Below are positions 7,482 to 15,305 of a DNA stretch of 48,509 bases, piece after piece. A program made the translations under genes and the position numbers. Positions within the stretch are counted from its first letter, which is position 1; every line of letters starts with the position of its first letter. The stretch spans positions 1 through 48,509 of the forward strand of contig JAEYXM010000225.1 of NCBI GenBank assembly GCA_023428465.1, given 5' to 3'. The notes under the pieces were generated by a model. The model worked only from the letters and a program-made list of their open reading frames with translations. It had not been told where the DNA came from and did no database searches. This stretch comes from Actinomycetes bacterium (GTDB lineage: Bacteria > Actinomycetota > Actinomycetes > Actinomycetales > Cellulomonadaceae).

Positions 7482-8981
7482 TCAGCGCACCTCGCGCAGC
7501 AGGTCGGCGACCTCGGCCCGCAGGGCCGCGCGGAACCCGTCGTGCCCGGCGACGGCCGCGGGGAAGACCTCGGTCACACCGAGCATGCGGTCCGCGAGCG
7601 TGGCGTCCGGTCCGGCGGCGGCGTCGCGCAGCCGGCCGGCCAGGGGATCGTCGAGGGGGAGCGTCCGGCCGGTGCGGTCGCGCCCCCGGCCGACGAAGAC
7701 GACCCAGGCGGCCAGCGCCCGCGCGGCGGCTGTGGGCACGACGCCGCGGTCCAGCAGCTCGGTGACCGGGCCCAGGATCCGCTGCGGCAGCTTCTGCGAC
7801 CCGTCGGCGGCGACCTGGAGCGTCAGGTGCCCGATGGCGGGGTTGGCGAACCGGGCCAGGACGGTCGCCCGGTAGTCGTCGAGGTCCAGCCCGTCCGCCG
7901 CGTGGAGCGTCCTCACCACGTCGGACTGCAGGTGCCGCGCCGTGGCAGCCACGTCCGGGTCCGCCATGGCTGCGGCGATCGTGCGGTGACCCCGGAGCGC
8001 GCCCAGGTACGCCACGGCGGAGTGGGTGCCGTTGAGCAGCCGCAGCTTCGCCTGCTCGTACGGGGTGACGTCGTCGGTCAGCGTCGCACCCGCACGCTCC
8101 CAGGCGGGGCGGGGGCCGGCGAAGCGGTCCTCGACGACCCACTGCCGGAACGGCTCGGCGGCCACGAGCGCCTCGTCCCGCAGGCCCAGCAGCTGCTCCG
8201 CCTCGGCGTGGTGCCGGGCCGTGGTCGCGGGCGTGATGCGGTCGACCATGGTGGATGGGAAGCGGACGTCGCGCGCGACCCAGTCCCGCAGCGGCCCGGC
8301 GCCGGGCACGACCGCCAGGACGGCGTCGACGAGGCCCTGCAGGACGAGGCCGTTCCCGACGAGGTTGTCGCACGAGGCGACCGTGAGGGGCGCGCCGCCC
8401 GTGGTGGCGAACCTGCGCGCCAGGCCGCGCACGAGAAGGCCCACGGGGCTCGCGCCGGGCGCGTCGTCCGGGCGTCCGGCGACCTCCCGGCGGAGGGCCG
8501 CGAGGTCCGCGGCGAGGTCGGGGTCCGCGAGGTCCGGGGCGCCGTCGGCCGTGCGCCGGTAGCCCTTCTCCGAGACGGTGAGCGTGACCACGTGCGTGGC
8601 CGGGGCGGCGAGGGCGTCGAGGACGCGGGCCGCCTCGGTCCGCGGGAACACGGCGTCGCGGATGCACCCGACCAGGCGCAGGGACGACGTCGCCGCGTCC
8701 GTGGTGAGGATTCCGTAGAGCCCGTCCTGCGGGCGGAGCTGGTCGACGACGCGTGCGCTGCGCTGCGTGACGCCGAGCACGCCCCAGCGCTCGTCACCTG
8801 CCGCCGCCGCGGCGTCCTCGGTGTAGAGGGCCTGGTGGGCGCGGTGGAAGGCGCCGAGCCCGAGGTGCACGACGCCGATGCGCAGCGCCCGGGGGTCCGT
8901 GGCGGGCCCGACGACGCGCGGCCCGTGTGAGGCCCTGTGCGCCGTGTCGAGTGCGGTCAGGCTCAGCCGCGGAACCGTCAC
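7482..8981 (-). CDS. uxuB: D-fructuronate reductase (mannonate oxidoreductase), mannitol dehydrogenase family
   Basis: A 499-residue cytosolic polyol-specific long-chain dehydrogenase. The NAD-binding start GVVHLGLGAFHRAHQ is at about 36-50, SCDN at 203-206, and the catalytic-lysine motif KLRLLNGTHS at 312-321. The family includes mannitol, tagaturonate and fructuronate dehydrogenases. Fructuronate is the likely substrate because glucuronate isomerase is encoded just across the divergent promoter and mannonate dehydratase is elsewhere in the window. The reaction is NADH-dependent reduction of D-fructuronate to D-mannonate. Start GTG 8981 overlaps the stop of the upstream LacI gene by four bases, so regulator and enzyme are co-transcribed and coupled. 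A much longer open frame continues upstream but is antisense or out-of-frame to the regulator. Confidence 0.87.
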   Translation of the reverse strand: MTVPRLSLTALDTAHRASHGPRVVGPATDPRALRIGVVHLGLGAFHRAHQALYTEDAAAAAGDERWGVLGVTQRSARVVDQLRPQDGLYGILTTDAATSSLRLVGCIRDAVFPRTEAARVLDALAAPATHVVTLTVSEKGYRRTADGAPDLADPDLAADLAALRREVAGRPDDAPGASPVGLLVRGLARRFATTGGAPLTVASCDNLVGNGLVLQGLVDAVLAVVPGAGPLRDWVARDVRFPSTMVDRITPATTARHHAEAEQLLGLRDEALVAAEPFRQWVVEDRFAGPRPAWERAGATLTDDVTPYEQAKLRLLNGTHSAVAYLGALRGHRTIAAAMADPDVAATARHLQSDVVRTLHAADGLDLDDYRATVLARFANPAIGHLTLQVAADGSQKLPQRILGPVTELLDRGVVPTAAARALAAWVVFVGRGRDRTGRTLPLDDPLAGRLRDAAAGPDATLADRMLGVTEVFPAAVAGHDGFRAALRAEVADLLREVR

Positions 8982-10009
8982 GGAGCGACCGGGCCGGCCA
9001 CGGCCGGCGCAAGGTCGGGCGCCCGGTGACCGTCGGCCACGGGCGCGGTCGACCCGCGGACGACGAGCGACACCGGCATGGTGACGTCGCCGCCGTCCGC
9101 GTCGTCGTCGTCCAGGAGGAGCTCGACGGCTGCGCGGCCCAGCCGCTGGAGCGGGACCGCGACGGTCGTGAGCGCGGGCGTGACCTGGGTCGCGCCGGGG
9201 ACGTCGTCGAACCCCACCACCGACACACGGCCCGGCACGAGACCACCGCGCTGCCGCAGCCGGTCGACGATGCCGAGCGCCATGAGGTCGTTGTGGGCGA
9301 CGACGGCGGTGGCACCGCTCGGCGGGACGAGGTCGGCTGCCGCGACGCCGCCGTCGAACACCGTGGGGAAGTGGCCGAGCTGGATCAGCTCGACGTCGCC
9401 CAGGGCCGCCGCGGCCACCTCGAGACCGTTCCGCCGCTCGCGGTCGGACCACGAGCCGGGCTGGCCACCGGCGTACGCCACCCGACGGTGGCCGAGCGCA
9501 TGGAGGTGCGCGAGGGCCTGCCGGGTGCCGTCCAGGTTGTCGACGGTGACGGCGCGCAGGTGCGCGGACTGCCGGTTGACGAGGACGGCGGGCACGTCGA
9601 CCGGCAGGGCGGCGAGGGCCTGGTCGGGCATCCGGGGGGAGCACAGGACGAGCCCGGCGACCTGCTGGTCCATGCGTGCCATGACTTCCGCCTCGACCCG
9701 GGGGTCCTCGTCGGTGTCCGCGATGACCACGGACAGCCCGGCGGTGCGTGCCTGGAGCTGGACGCCCTTGGCGACGCCGGCGAAGAACGGGTTCTGCAGG
9801 TCCGGCAGGAGGAGGCCGATGGATCGGCCGGGGCCGGCGGGGCCGCTCGGCTGCAGGGCCCGGCGCGCAGGCCGGTAGCCCAGCTGGGCTGCCGCGCGCT
9901 CGACGCGGGCGCGGCGTTCGGGAGTGACGCGGTCAGGCTGGGCGAACGCGCGGGAGGCGGTCGCGAGGGAGACGTCGGCGACCCGGGCGACGTCGCGCAG
10001 TGAGGCCAT
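8978..10009 (-). CDS. LacI-family regulator of the uronate genes (locus A)
   Basis: A 343-residue repressor. The N-terminal helix-turn-helix (LRDVARVADVSLATASRAFAQPDRVTPE) is followed by a periplasmic-binding-like sensor domain with the usual VVGFDDVPGA...TPALTTV ending. The canonical hinge helix (ALARSL-like) is missing: after AAQLGYRPARRA the chain is Pro/Gly-rich. ATG 10009 has a GAAGGA ribosome site; the frame is open to 10042 without support. It is a clear paralogue of the regulator at 42510-43526 (shared VLCSPRMPD, LHALGHR.VAYAGG.PGSW, THLGHFPT-like and HNDL segments). It probably controls the uxuB and uxaC sides of its divergent intergenic region and itself, with a uronate or downstream sugar acid as inducer. 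Confidence 0.87.
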   Translation of the reverse strand: MASLRDVARVADVSLATASRAFAQPDRVTPERRARVERAAAQLGYRPARRALQPSGPAGPGRSIGLLLPDLQNPFFAGVAKGVQLQARTAGLSVVIADTDEDPRVEAEVMARMDQQVAGLVLCSPRMPDQALAALPVDVPAVLVNRQSAHLRAVTVDNLDGTRQALAHLHALGHRRVAYAGGQPGSWSDRERRNGLEVAAAALGDVELIQLGHFPTVFDGGVAAADLVPPSGATAVVAHNDLMALGIVDRLRQRGGLVPGRVSVVGFDDVPGATQVTPALTTVAVPLQRLGRAAVELLLDDDDADGGDVTMPVSLVVRGSTAPVADGHRAPDLAPAVAGPVAP

Positions 10010-10025
10010 CGAGGTCCTTCCGGTC

Positions 10026-10045
10026 CACGTGGAGGGCTCCACGTG
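10026..10045. promoter_or_regulatory. 20-base palindrome with paired CACGTG boxes (candidate operator)
   Basis: cacgtggag and ctccacgtg form perfect 9-base inverted arms around GG. The element lies 17 bases upstream of the LacI start codon, inside the leader of the lacI-uxuB transcript. The two-base spacer makes it a better DNA-binding site than an RNA hairpin. A matching element is at 43636-43653 in the second uronate locus. Confidence 0.55.
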
Positions 10046-10056
10046 TGAGACTCTCC

Positions 10057-10070
10057 GTGAAACACTTCAC
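10057..10070. promoter_or_regulatory. GTGAAACACTTCAC candidate LacI operator
   Basis: Inverted arms GTGAA/TTCAC flank ACAC. The left nine bases, GTGAAACAC, recur inverted at 10155-10163 and in the kdgA leader at 43735-43743. It lies in the divergent region between lacI-uxuB and uxaC. Confidence 0.5.
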
Positions 10071-10154
10071 TGGTCGTGTCTCAGGATGATTCATCAAGCG
10101 TACCTGTTACGACGTGTGGGCGGGCCCCCGGGCACGCCACTGGCAGTTGCATCC

Positions 10155-10166
10155 GTGTTTCACCGG
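10155..10166. promoter_or_regulatory. GTGTTTCACCGG box upstream of uxaC
   Basis: The identical 12-mer occurs just before kdgA at 43735-43746. Here it ends 36 bases before the uxaC start. A shared 12-mer in front of two enzymes of the same pathway suggests a common repressor site. Confidence 0.5.
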
Positions 10167-10201
10167 CCGCCGCTCCGGCGGCGGTTCGACGAGGAGGTCC
10201 C

Positions 10202-11650
10202 GTGTCGGAGCCCGAAGTGACGACCCTGCGTGCCGGCGACTGGTCGCTGCACCCCGACCGCGCCCTGCCGGCTGAGCCCGGCGTCCGCCGGCTCGCCCGC
10301 ACCATCTACGCCCGCACCGCCGGTCTCCCGCTCCTGTCGATGCACGGCCACGTCGACGCGGCGCTCCTCGCGGCCGACCGGCCCTTCGACGACCCGGCGC
10401 ACCTCCTCGTGACGCCCGACCACTATGTGGTGCGCATGCTCCTGTCCCAGGGCGTGCCCCACGACGCGCTCGGCGTCCCCCGCCGGGACGGCCGGCCGGT
10501 CGAGTCGGACCCCCGCGCGATCTGGCGGACCTTCTGCACGCACTGGTCCGCGTTCCGCGGCACGCCGTCGCGGTACTGGCTCGAGCACGTCCTCGTCGAG
10601 GTGCTCGGTGTCCGGACGCGCCCGTCGGCGGCGAGCGCCGACACCCTGTACGACGAGATCAGCGCGCGCCTCGCCGACCCCGCCTTCCGTCCCCTGGCTC
10701 TCGTCGAGCGGTTCGGGCTCGAGGTCCTCGCCACGACGGATGCCGCCGCCTCCGCGCTCGGCGACCATGCCGCGCTCGCCGCCCGAGGCTGGGGTGGCCG
10801 CATCGTCCCGACGTTCCGGCCCGACCCCCTGCTCGAGGTGACCCGGCGGGGGTGGGCCGACGACGTCGCGCTGCTCGCCGCCCGGGCGGATGTCGCCGTC
10901 GACTCCTACGCGGGCTTCATCGCCGCGCTCGAGGCCCGCCGCGCCGCGTTCGTCGCAGCCGGCGCCGTCGCCACCGACCACGGCCACCTGGCCGCCGACA
11001 CGACACCGCTGACCACGCCCGAGGCCACCCGCATCTTCGACGCGGCTCTGCGCCGCACCGTGACCCCAGCGGAGGCTGCGGCCTTCACCGCCCACATGCT
11101 CCATGAGATGGCCCGCATGTCGACCGAGGACGGCCTCGTCATGCAGCTGCACACGGGCGTGCTGCGTGGCCACGACCGCCGCGTCCAGGCCGAGCGGGGC
11201 CCCGACGTCGGCTACGACATCCCGGTGCCGGGGGAGTTCACGCGCGCCCTGCGTGGCGTGCTCGAGTCGTTCGGCCACCACCCGCGCCTGCGCCTCGTGG
11301 TCTTCACCGTCGACGAGTCGACGTTCTCCCGCGAGCTCGCCCCGCTGGCCGGGGTCTACCCGGCGATGCTGCTCGGCGCGCCCTGGTGGTTCCTCGACAC
11401 GGCCGACGGCATGCGCCGGTTCCGCGAGGCGGTCACCGACACGGCCGGGTTCTACAACACCAGCGGGTTCGTGGACGACACGCGCGCGTTCCTGTCCATC
11501 CCGGCCCGCCACGACCTCGCCCGGCGGGTCGACGCGGGGCACCTGGCGCGCCTCGTCGCCGAGCACCGCCTCGACCTCGACGAGGCCCTCGAGACGGCCG
11601 TGGACCTCGCCTACCACGTGCCGCGACGGGTGTACCTGCCGTCGTCCTGA
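10202..11650 (+). CDS. uxaC: Glucuronate isomerase
   Basis: A 482-residue cytosolic enzyme of the amidohydrolase-like UxaC family. It converts D-glucuronate to D-fructuronate, the first intracellular step of hexuronate breakdown. Visible family features are the early metal-site SMHGHVDAALLA (HxH at 48-50), the DHYVVRMLL segment, IWRTFCTHWSAFRGTPSRYWLEH, a VPTFRPDP segment and the late GFVDDTRAFLSIPARHDLARR C-terminal motif. GTG 10202 is the start because a GAGGAGG ribosome site lies at about 10190-10196. The open frame upstream crosses the operator region. It is divergent from lacI-uxuB and probably de-repressed with it. Confidence 0.92.
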   Translation: MSEPEVTTLRAGDWSLHPDRALPAEPGVRRLARTIYARTAGLPLLSMHGHVDAALLAADRPFDDPAHLLVTPDHYVVRMLLSQGVPHDALGVPRRDGRPVESDPRAIWRTFCTHWSAFRGTPSRYWLEHVLVEVLGVRTRPSAASADTLYDEISARLADPAFRPLALVERFGLEVLATTDAAASALGDHAALAARGWGGRIVPTFRPDPLLEVTRRGWADDVALLAARADVAVDSYAGFIAALEARRAAFVAAGAVATDHGHLAADTTPLTTPEATRIFDAALRRTVTPAEAAAFTAHMLHEMARMSTEDGLVMQLHTGVLRGHDRRVQAERGPDVGYDIPVPGEFTRALRGVLESFGHHPRLRLVVFTVDESTFSRELAPLAGVYPAMLLGAPWWFLDTADGMRRFREAVTDTAGFYNTSGFVDDTRAFLSIPARHDLARRVDAGHLARLVAEHRLDLDEALETAVDLAYHVPRRVYLPSS

Positions 11651-11674
11651 CGGCGCTCGCGCCCGCTCAGGCCT

Positions 11675-11746
11675 GCTCGGACCCCCGCTCGGACCGCTGC
11701 TCGGATCCCCGCTCGGATCCCCGCTCGGACCCCTGCTCAGACCCCC
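11675..11746. repeat. Six tandem 12-base repeats running into the end of trmL
   Basis: Six consecutive copies of a unit close to gctcggaccccc begin at 11675, 11687, 11699, 11711, 11723 and 11735. The last copy (gctcagaccccc) supplies the TCA that is the trmL stop codon on the minus strand (11737-11739), and the last trmL codons (SAGV) lie beside it. Twelve bases equal four codons, so copy-number change does not shift frames. The array fills the gap between convergent uxaC and trmL. Confidence 0.9.
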
Positions 11747-12198
11747 GCGGAGAAGCCGAGCTGGCGCCACGCCTCGTACGCCGCGACGGCCGCCGCGTTC
11801 GACAGGTTGAGCGAGCGCCGACCCGGCAGCATCGGGATGCGGACCTGCATCGTCACCCGCGGGTGCGCGAGGACCGCGGGGTCCAGCCCGGTCGGCTCGG
11901 GCCCGAACATCAGCACGTCGTCGCCCGCGTACGCGACGTCCGTGAAGCGGGTCGCCGCGCTCGTCGTGAAGGCGAGGACCCGCGCGTCGGGCAGCGCCGC
12001 GAACGCCGCCTCGAGGTCGGCGTGCACGACAACGTGCGCGAGGTCGTGGTAGTCGAGGCCGGCCCGGCGCAGGCGCGGCTCGTCGAGCTCGAACAGGGGG
12101 TCGACGAGGTGCAGCTCGGCGCCCGTGGCAGCGCACATGCGGATCGCGTTCCCGGTGTTCCCGGCGATCCGCGGCTCGTGGAACAGGACGCGCAGCAC
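11737..12198 (-). CDS. trmL: tRNA (cytidine(34)-2'-O)-methyltransferase, SPOUT family
   Basis: A 153-residue SPOUT RNA methyltransferase that 2'-O-methylates the wobble base of tRNA-Leu isoacceptors in characterised homologues. It shows the family start LRVLFHEPRIAGNTGNAIR, the middle LMFGPEPTGLD, and the C-terminal knot segments VRIPMLPGRRSLNLSNAAAVAAYEAWRQ. GTG 12198 gives the normal family N-terminus, while the open frame upstream overlaps the divergent aldo/keto reductase. The last four codons and the stop lie at the edge of a 12-base tandem repeat, so loss of the stop would append Arg-Ala-Gly repeats. Confidence 0.93.
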   Translation of the reverse strand: MLRVLFHEPRIAGNTGNAIRMCAATGAELHLVDPLFELDEPRLRRAGLDYHDLAHVVVHADLEAAFAALPDARVLAFTTSAATRFTDVAYAGDDVLMFGPEPTGLDPAVLAHPRVTMQVRIPMLPGRRSLNLSNAAAVAAYEAWRQLGFSAGV

Positions 12199-12246
12199 GC
12201 AGGGAGTCTGCCACTGCGCCGGTCCCGGGTCGCTACCGTGGCGCGC

Positions 12247-13266
12247 ATGACCCAGCACCTGCCCGACGCCGCCCGCTACGACACGATGACGTACCGCCGG
12301 TGCGGGCGCAGCGGGCTCGACCTGCCGGCCCTGTCGCTGGGCCTGTGGCACAACTTCGGCCATGCCCACCGCTACGGCGACCAGCGCGCGATCCTCCTGC
12401 GGGCGTTCGACCTCGGGATCACGCACGTCGACCTGGCGAACAACTACGGCCCGCCGCCCGGCGCCGCCGAGGAGTGCTTCGGCCGGGTCCTCGCCGCCGA
12501 CCTCGCGCCCTACCGCGACGAGCTCGTCATCTCCACGAAGGCCGGCTACGACATGTGGCCCGGCCCGTACGGCGACGGCGGCTCACGCAAGTACCTGCTG
12601 GCCTCGCTCGACCAGTCGCTGCGCCGGATGGGTGTGGACCACGTCGACGTCTTCTACCACCACCGCCCGGACCCGACGGTGCCGCTCGAGGAGTCCATGG
12701 GCGCCCTGCACGCGGCCGTGACCAGCGGGAAGGCCACCTACGTCGGCGTCTCGAACTACTCGCCGTCCGCCACGCGCGAGGCCGCGCGCATCCTCGCCGA
12801 CCTCGGCACGCCCCTGCTGATCCACCAGCCCAGCTACTCGATGCTGAACCGCCACGTCGAGCGCGTGGGCGACGGCGAGACCCAGACGCTCCTCGACGCG
12901 GTGGGGGACCTCGGCGTCGGGCTCATCGTGTTCAGCCCGCTCGCCCAGGGCTTGCTCACGGACCGCTACCTCACCGGGCAGGTTCCGGCGGGCTCGCGCA
13001 TGACGCACGGCGCCTGGCTGCACGCGGAGCAGATCACGCCCGAGTACCTGACGCTCGCCCGCGGGCTCGACGCGGTGGCGCGCGAGCGCGGGCAGACACT
13101 CGCGCAGCTCGCGCTCGCGTGGGTGCTGCGCGACCGGCGGGTGACCTCCGCGCTCGTCGGTGCGAGCAGCGTCGCCCAGCTCGAGGCGAACGTCGCTGCG
13201 CTCACGGCCGCGCCGCTGACGGACGACGAGCTGGCCCGCATCGAGGAGCTGCTCGCCGCCGCCTGA
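12247..13266 (+). CDS. Aldo/keto reductase, YghZ (L-glyceraldehyde 3-phosphate reductase) type
   Basis: A 339-residue NADPH-dependent reductase. Tetrad residues are visible: Asp and Tyr in THVDLANNYGPPPGAAE, Lys in ISTKAGYDM, and His in DVFYHHRPD. The YHHRPDP and KATYVGVSNYS segments match the YghZ/Kv-beta-like subgroup, which reduces small aldehydes such as methylglyoxal and L-glyceraldehyde 3-phosphate. ATG 12247 is 48 bases from the divergent trmL start, so the two share a short promoter region. The real substrate here is unknown. Confidence 0.88.
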   Translation: MTQHLPDAARYDTMTYRRCGRSGLDLPALSLGLWHNFGHAHRYGDQRAILLRAFDLGITHVDLANNYGPPPGAAEECFGRVLAADLAPYRDELVISTKAGYDMWPGPYGDGGSRKYLLASLDQSLRRMGVDHVDVFYHHRPDPTVPLEESMGALHAAVTSGKATYVGVSNYSPSATREAARILADLGTPLLIHQPSYSMLNRHVERVGDGETQTLLDAVGDLGVGLIVFSPLAQGLLTDRYLTGQVPAGSRMTHGAWLHAEQITPEYLTLARGLDAVARERGQTLAQLALAWVLRDRRVTSALVGASSVAQLEANVAALTAAPLTDDELARIEELLAAA

Positions 13267-13267
13267 C

Positions 13268-13291
13268 GGCTGCGTGTCGCTCGGCGCAGCC
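13268..13291 (+). terminator. Hairpin after the aldo/keto reductase
   Basis: ggctgcg (13268-13274) and cgcagcc (13285-13291) are perfect complements around a 10-base loop, starting one base after the stop codon. There is no U-run. It lies between convergent genes and is probably an intrinsic-type transcription end. Confidence 0.45.
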
Positions 13292-13337
13292 CACCGCCCG
13301 ACGGCGCAGGTGTCCGCTGGTGCGGGCCGGCGCCTGG

Positions 13338-14354
13338 TCAGCTGGTGCGCGGCGGCGCCGTGCTCTCCCGGATGACCAGCTCGGTCGCGAGGTCGATCCG
13401 CAGGTTGCGGGGCTCCTCGCCGCGCGCGAGGTCGAGCACCATGCGCGCCGCGGTCGCCGCCATCTCCTGCAGCGGCTGGCGCACCGTGGTCAGCGGCGGG
13501 CCGATCCACGCGGCGACCGGCAGGTCGTCGTAGCCGACGACCGACAGGTCCGCCGGCACGTGCAAGCCGCGCTCGCGCGCCGCCCGCAGCACCCCGAGGG
13601 CCTGCAGGTCGCTGCCCGCGAAGATCGCCGTCGGCGGGTCGTCGAGGCCCAGCAGGTCCGAGCCGTGCGTGAACCCACCGCCGACGAAGAAGTCGCCGTG
13701 CCGCACGAGGGCCGGGTCCATCGGGATGTCGGCCTCCTCGAGTGCCGTCCGGTACCCGTCGATCCGCGCCCGCGAGCACATGACGTCCGCGGGTCCGGCG
13801 ATGACCGCGATGCGGCGGTGGCCGAGCGAGATGAGGTGCCGCGTCGCGGCGAGCCCGCCGTTCCAGTTCGCCGAGCCCACAGTCGGGACGTCTGTCGGCG
13901 GCTCGCCCGCGGTGTCCACGACGACGACGGGGATGGACCGTGCCGCGAGCTGGCGGCGCTGCGACACGTCCAGGCCGGAGAGCACGAGGATCACGCCGAG
14001 CGGCGGCCGGGCCAGCAGGTCGTCGAGCCACTCCTGGGGCGGGCGGTGCGCACCGCCGAGCTCCGAGAGCACGACGCCGGCCCGCGCCGGGCCCGCGACC
14101 TGCTCGACGCCTTTGATGAGCTCGACCGCCCACGCGAAGTCGAGCTCGTGGATGACGAGGTCGATGAGGCGCGCGGCCGTCGCGGTGCGGGTCCGACGGC
14201 GTCGGTACTGGTGCCGGTCGATCACGGCCTCGACCCGTGCGCGCGTCGCGGCGGACACGTCGGGGCGGCCGTTGAGCACCTTCGAGACGGTGGGCACGGA
14301 CACGCCTGCTTCCGCCGCGATCTCCGCGATCGTGATGGTGGTCTCCCCGGCCAA
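13338..14354 (-). CDS. LacI-family regulator facing the damaged sugar operon
   Basis: A repressor of about 338 residues: helix-turn-helix ITIAEIAAEAGVSVPTVSKV, a linker with GRPDVSAATRARVEAVID, and a sensor domain ending in VVGYDDLPVAAWIGPPLTTV. The start is uncertain. No ATG lies close to the domain. TTG 14354 places MAGETTITIAEIA directly before it, while GTG 14480 would add a 42-residue Arg-rich head with no clear ribosome site. It is divergent from the lplB remnant and has a perfect 12-base palindrome in the shared region. It probably controlled that operon in response to an oligosaccharide. It is not closely similar to the two uronate LacI proteins. Confidence 0.85.
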   Translation of the reverse strand: MAGETTITIAEIAAEAGVSVPTVSKVLNGRPDVSAATRARVEAVIDRHQYRRRRTRTATAARLIDLVIHELDFAWAVELIKGVEQVAGPARAGVVLSELGGAHRPPQEWLDDLLARPPLGVILVLSGLDVSQRRQLAARSIPVVVVDTAGEPPTDVPTVGSANWNGGLAATRHLISLGHRRIAVIAGPADVMCSRARIDGYRTALEEADIPMDPALVRHGDFFVGGGFTHGSDLLGLDDPPTAIFAGSDLQALGVLRAARERGLHVPADLSVVGYDDLPVAAWIGPPLTTVRQPLQEMAATAARMVLDLARGEEPRNLRIDLATELVIRESTAPPRTS

Positions 14355-14508
14355 CTGTCCCGCCTTCGTGCGCCGTCGCAACTTTCGTCGGTCAACGTAG
14401 CACCAGGGGGCGGCCGCGCCCAGCCTCCGTCGGCACCATTCCGGGGGCGTGCGGCGCCGTCTCCGGCCCGTACGGGGCACGAGTCACCAGCGGCCGGAAC
14501 ACCGTGGA

Positions 14509-14520
14509 GAAACATGTTTC
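14509..14520. promoter_or_regulatory. GAAACATGTTTC palindromic operator
   Basis: A perfect 12-base palindrome located 10 bases upstream of the predicted -35 of the lplB remnant and between it and the divergent LacI gene. Perfect, A/T-containing palindromes are rare in this GC-rich window, and the position suits a LacI-family repressor site. Confidence 0.55.
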
Positions 14521-14530
14521 GCGCCTTGCC

Positions 14531-14559
14531 TTGACCGTTTCATCCGTTCAGCCTAGGTT
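14531..14559 (+). promoter_or_regulatory. Sigma-70-like promoter of the lplB remnant
   Basis: TTGACC (14531-14536) and TAGGTT (14554-14559) are separated by 17 bases, about 70 bases before the ATG at 14631. The -35 is strong; the -10 keeps only positions 1, 2 and 6. It is next to the palindrome at 14509-14520. Confidence 0.45.
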
Positions 14560-14630
14560 GCCGGGGCAGCGCAGGGTATCGACTTATCCGTCGATACTTT
14601 CGCATCACATCGACGTGAGCGGAGGTGAAC

Positions 14631-15305
14631 ATGACGACCGTGCAGGAACCTGCGGCGGCCCCCGGAAGCGGGTCCCCGAACGGCCCCTCGCCCGCCGTGC
14701 CCCGGGTCGCCGCGGCCTCGACAGTGCCCCCGAGGCGCCGTCGGCGCGGGTGGCGGCGCTCGTTGCGCCGGGACTGGCAGCTCTACTCGCTCGCCGTGCT
14801 CCCGCTCATCTTCTTCGTCGTGTTCCGCTACCTGCCGATGGCCGGCAACGTCATCGCGTTCCGCAGGTTCCGCCCCGGCAGCAACATCTTCGGTGACGAG
14901 TGGGTCGGCCTGCACTACGTCGAGATGTTCTGGAAGGACCAGCAGTTCTGGAACGTGTTCCAGAACACGCTCGTCCTCGGCGGCCTCACGCTGCTCATCG
15001 TGTTCCCGCTGCCGGTCGTCCTCGCGCTCATGCTCAACGAGCTGCGGTCCCGGCGGTTCAAGCGGGTGGTGCAGACCATCTCCTACCTGCCGCACTTCAT
15101 GTCGATCGTCATCGTCGCCGGCCTCGTCTTCCAGCTCACGAGCAGCGTGTTCAACCTCCTGGTGATGAAGTCGTTCTTCGAAAGCTTCCCCGAGGAGCTC
15201 GAGGAGGCCGCCGCGATCGACGGGCTGAGTACCTACGGGACCTTCTTCCGGATCGTCCTGCCGCTGAGCAAGGCGGTCGTCGCGACGTGGCACCCAGGAG
15301 ACCCG
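14631..15305 (+). pseudogene. Fused remnants of LplB-type and LplC-type sugar ABC permeases
   Basis: From ATG 14631 (GGAGGT ribosome site at 14621) the first ~170 residues are the N-terminal half of an LplB-family permease (aldouronate/oligosaccharide uptake): DWQLYSLAVLPLIFFVVF, then WNVFQNTLVLGG and VVQTISYLPHFMSIVIV. Near 15138-15152 the sequence switches without a frame change to the late part of an LplC-family permease (FNLLVMKSFFESFPEELEEA with the EAA loop AAAIDG and FRIVLPLSKAVVAT). It breaks off again near 15285-15295, where what looks like the leader and start of the next gene follows (GGAG, ATG 15306). A normal LplB is about 300 residues and LplC about 290, so most of both is missing, as is the binding protein usually encoded with them. 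The frame stays open to 16808, but beyond 15305 it is only the wrong frame of the GH42 gene. The product is very unlikely to transport. Confidence 0.8.

Noticed and set aside
14537..14547. 11-mer GTTTCATCCGT shared with 43573-43583 as a common operator
   Set aside because: Not palindromic, positioned differently relative to genes, and a single match of this length is weak evidence.
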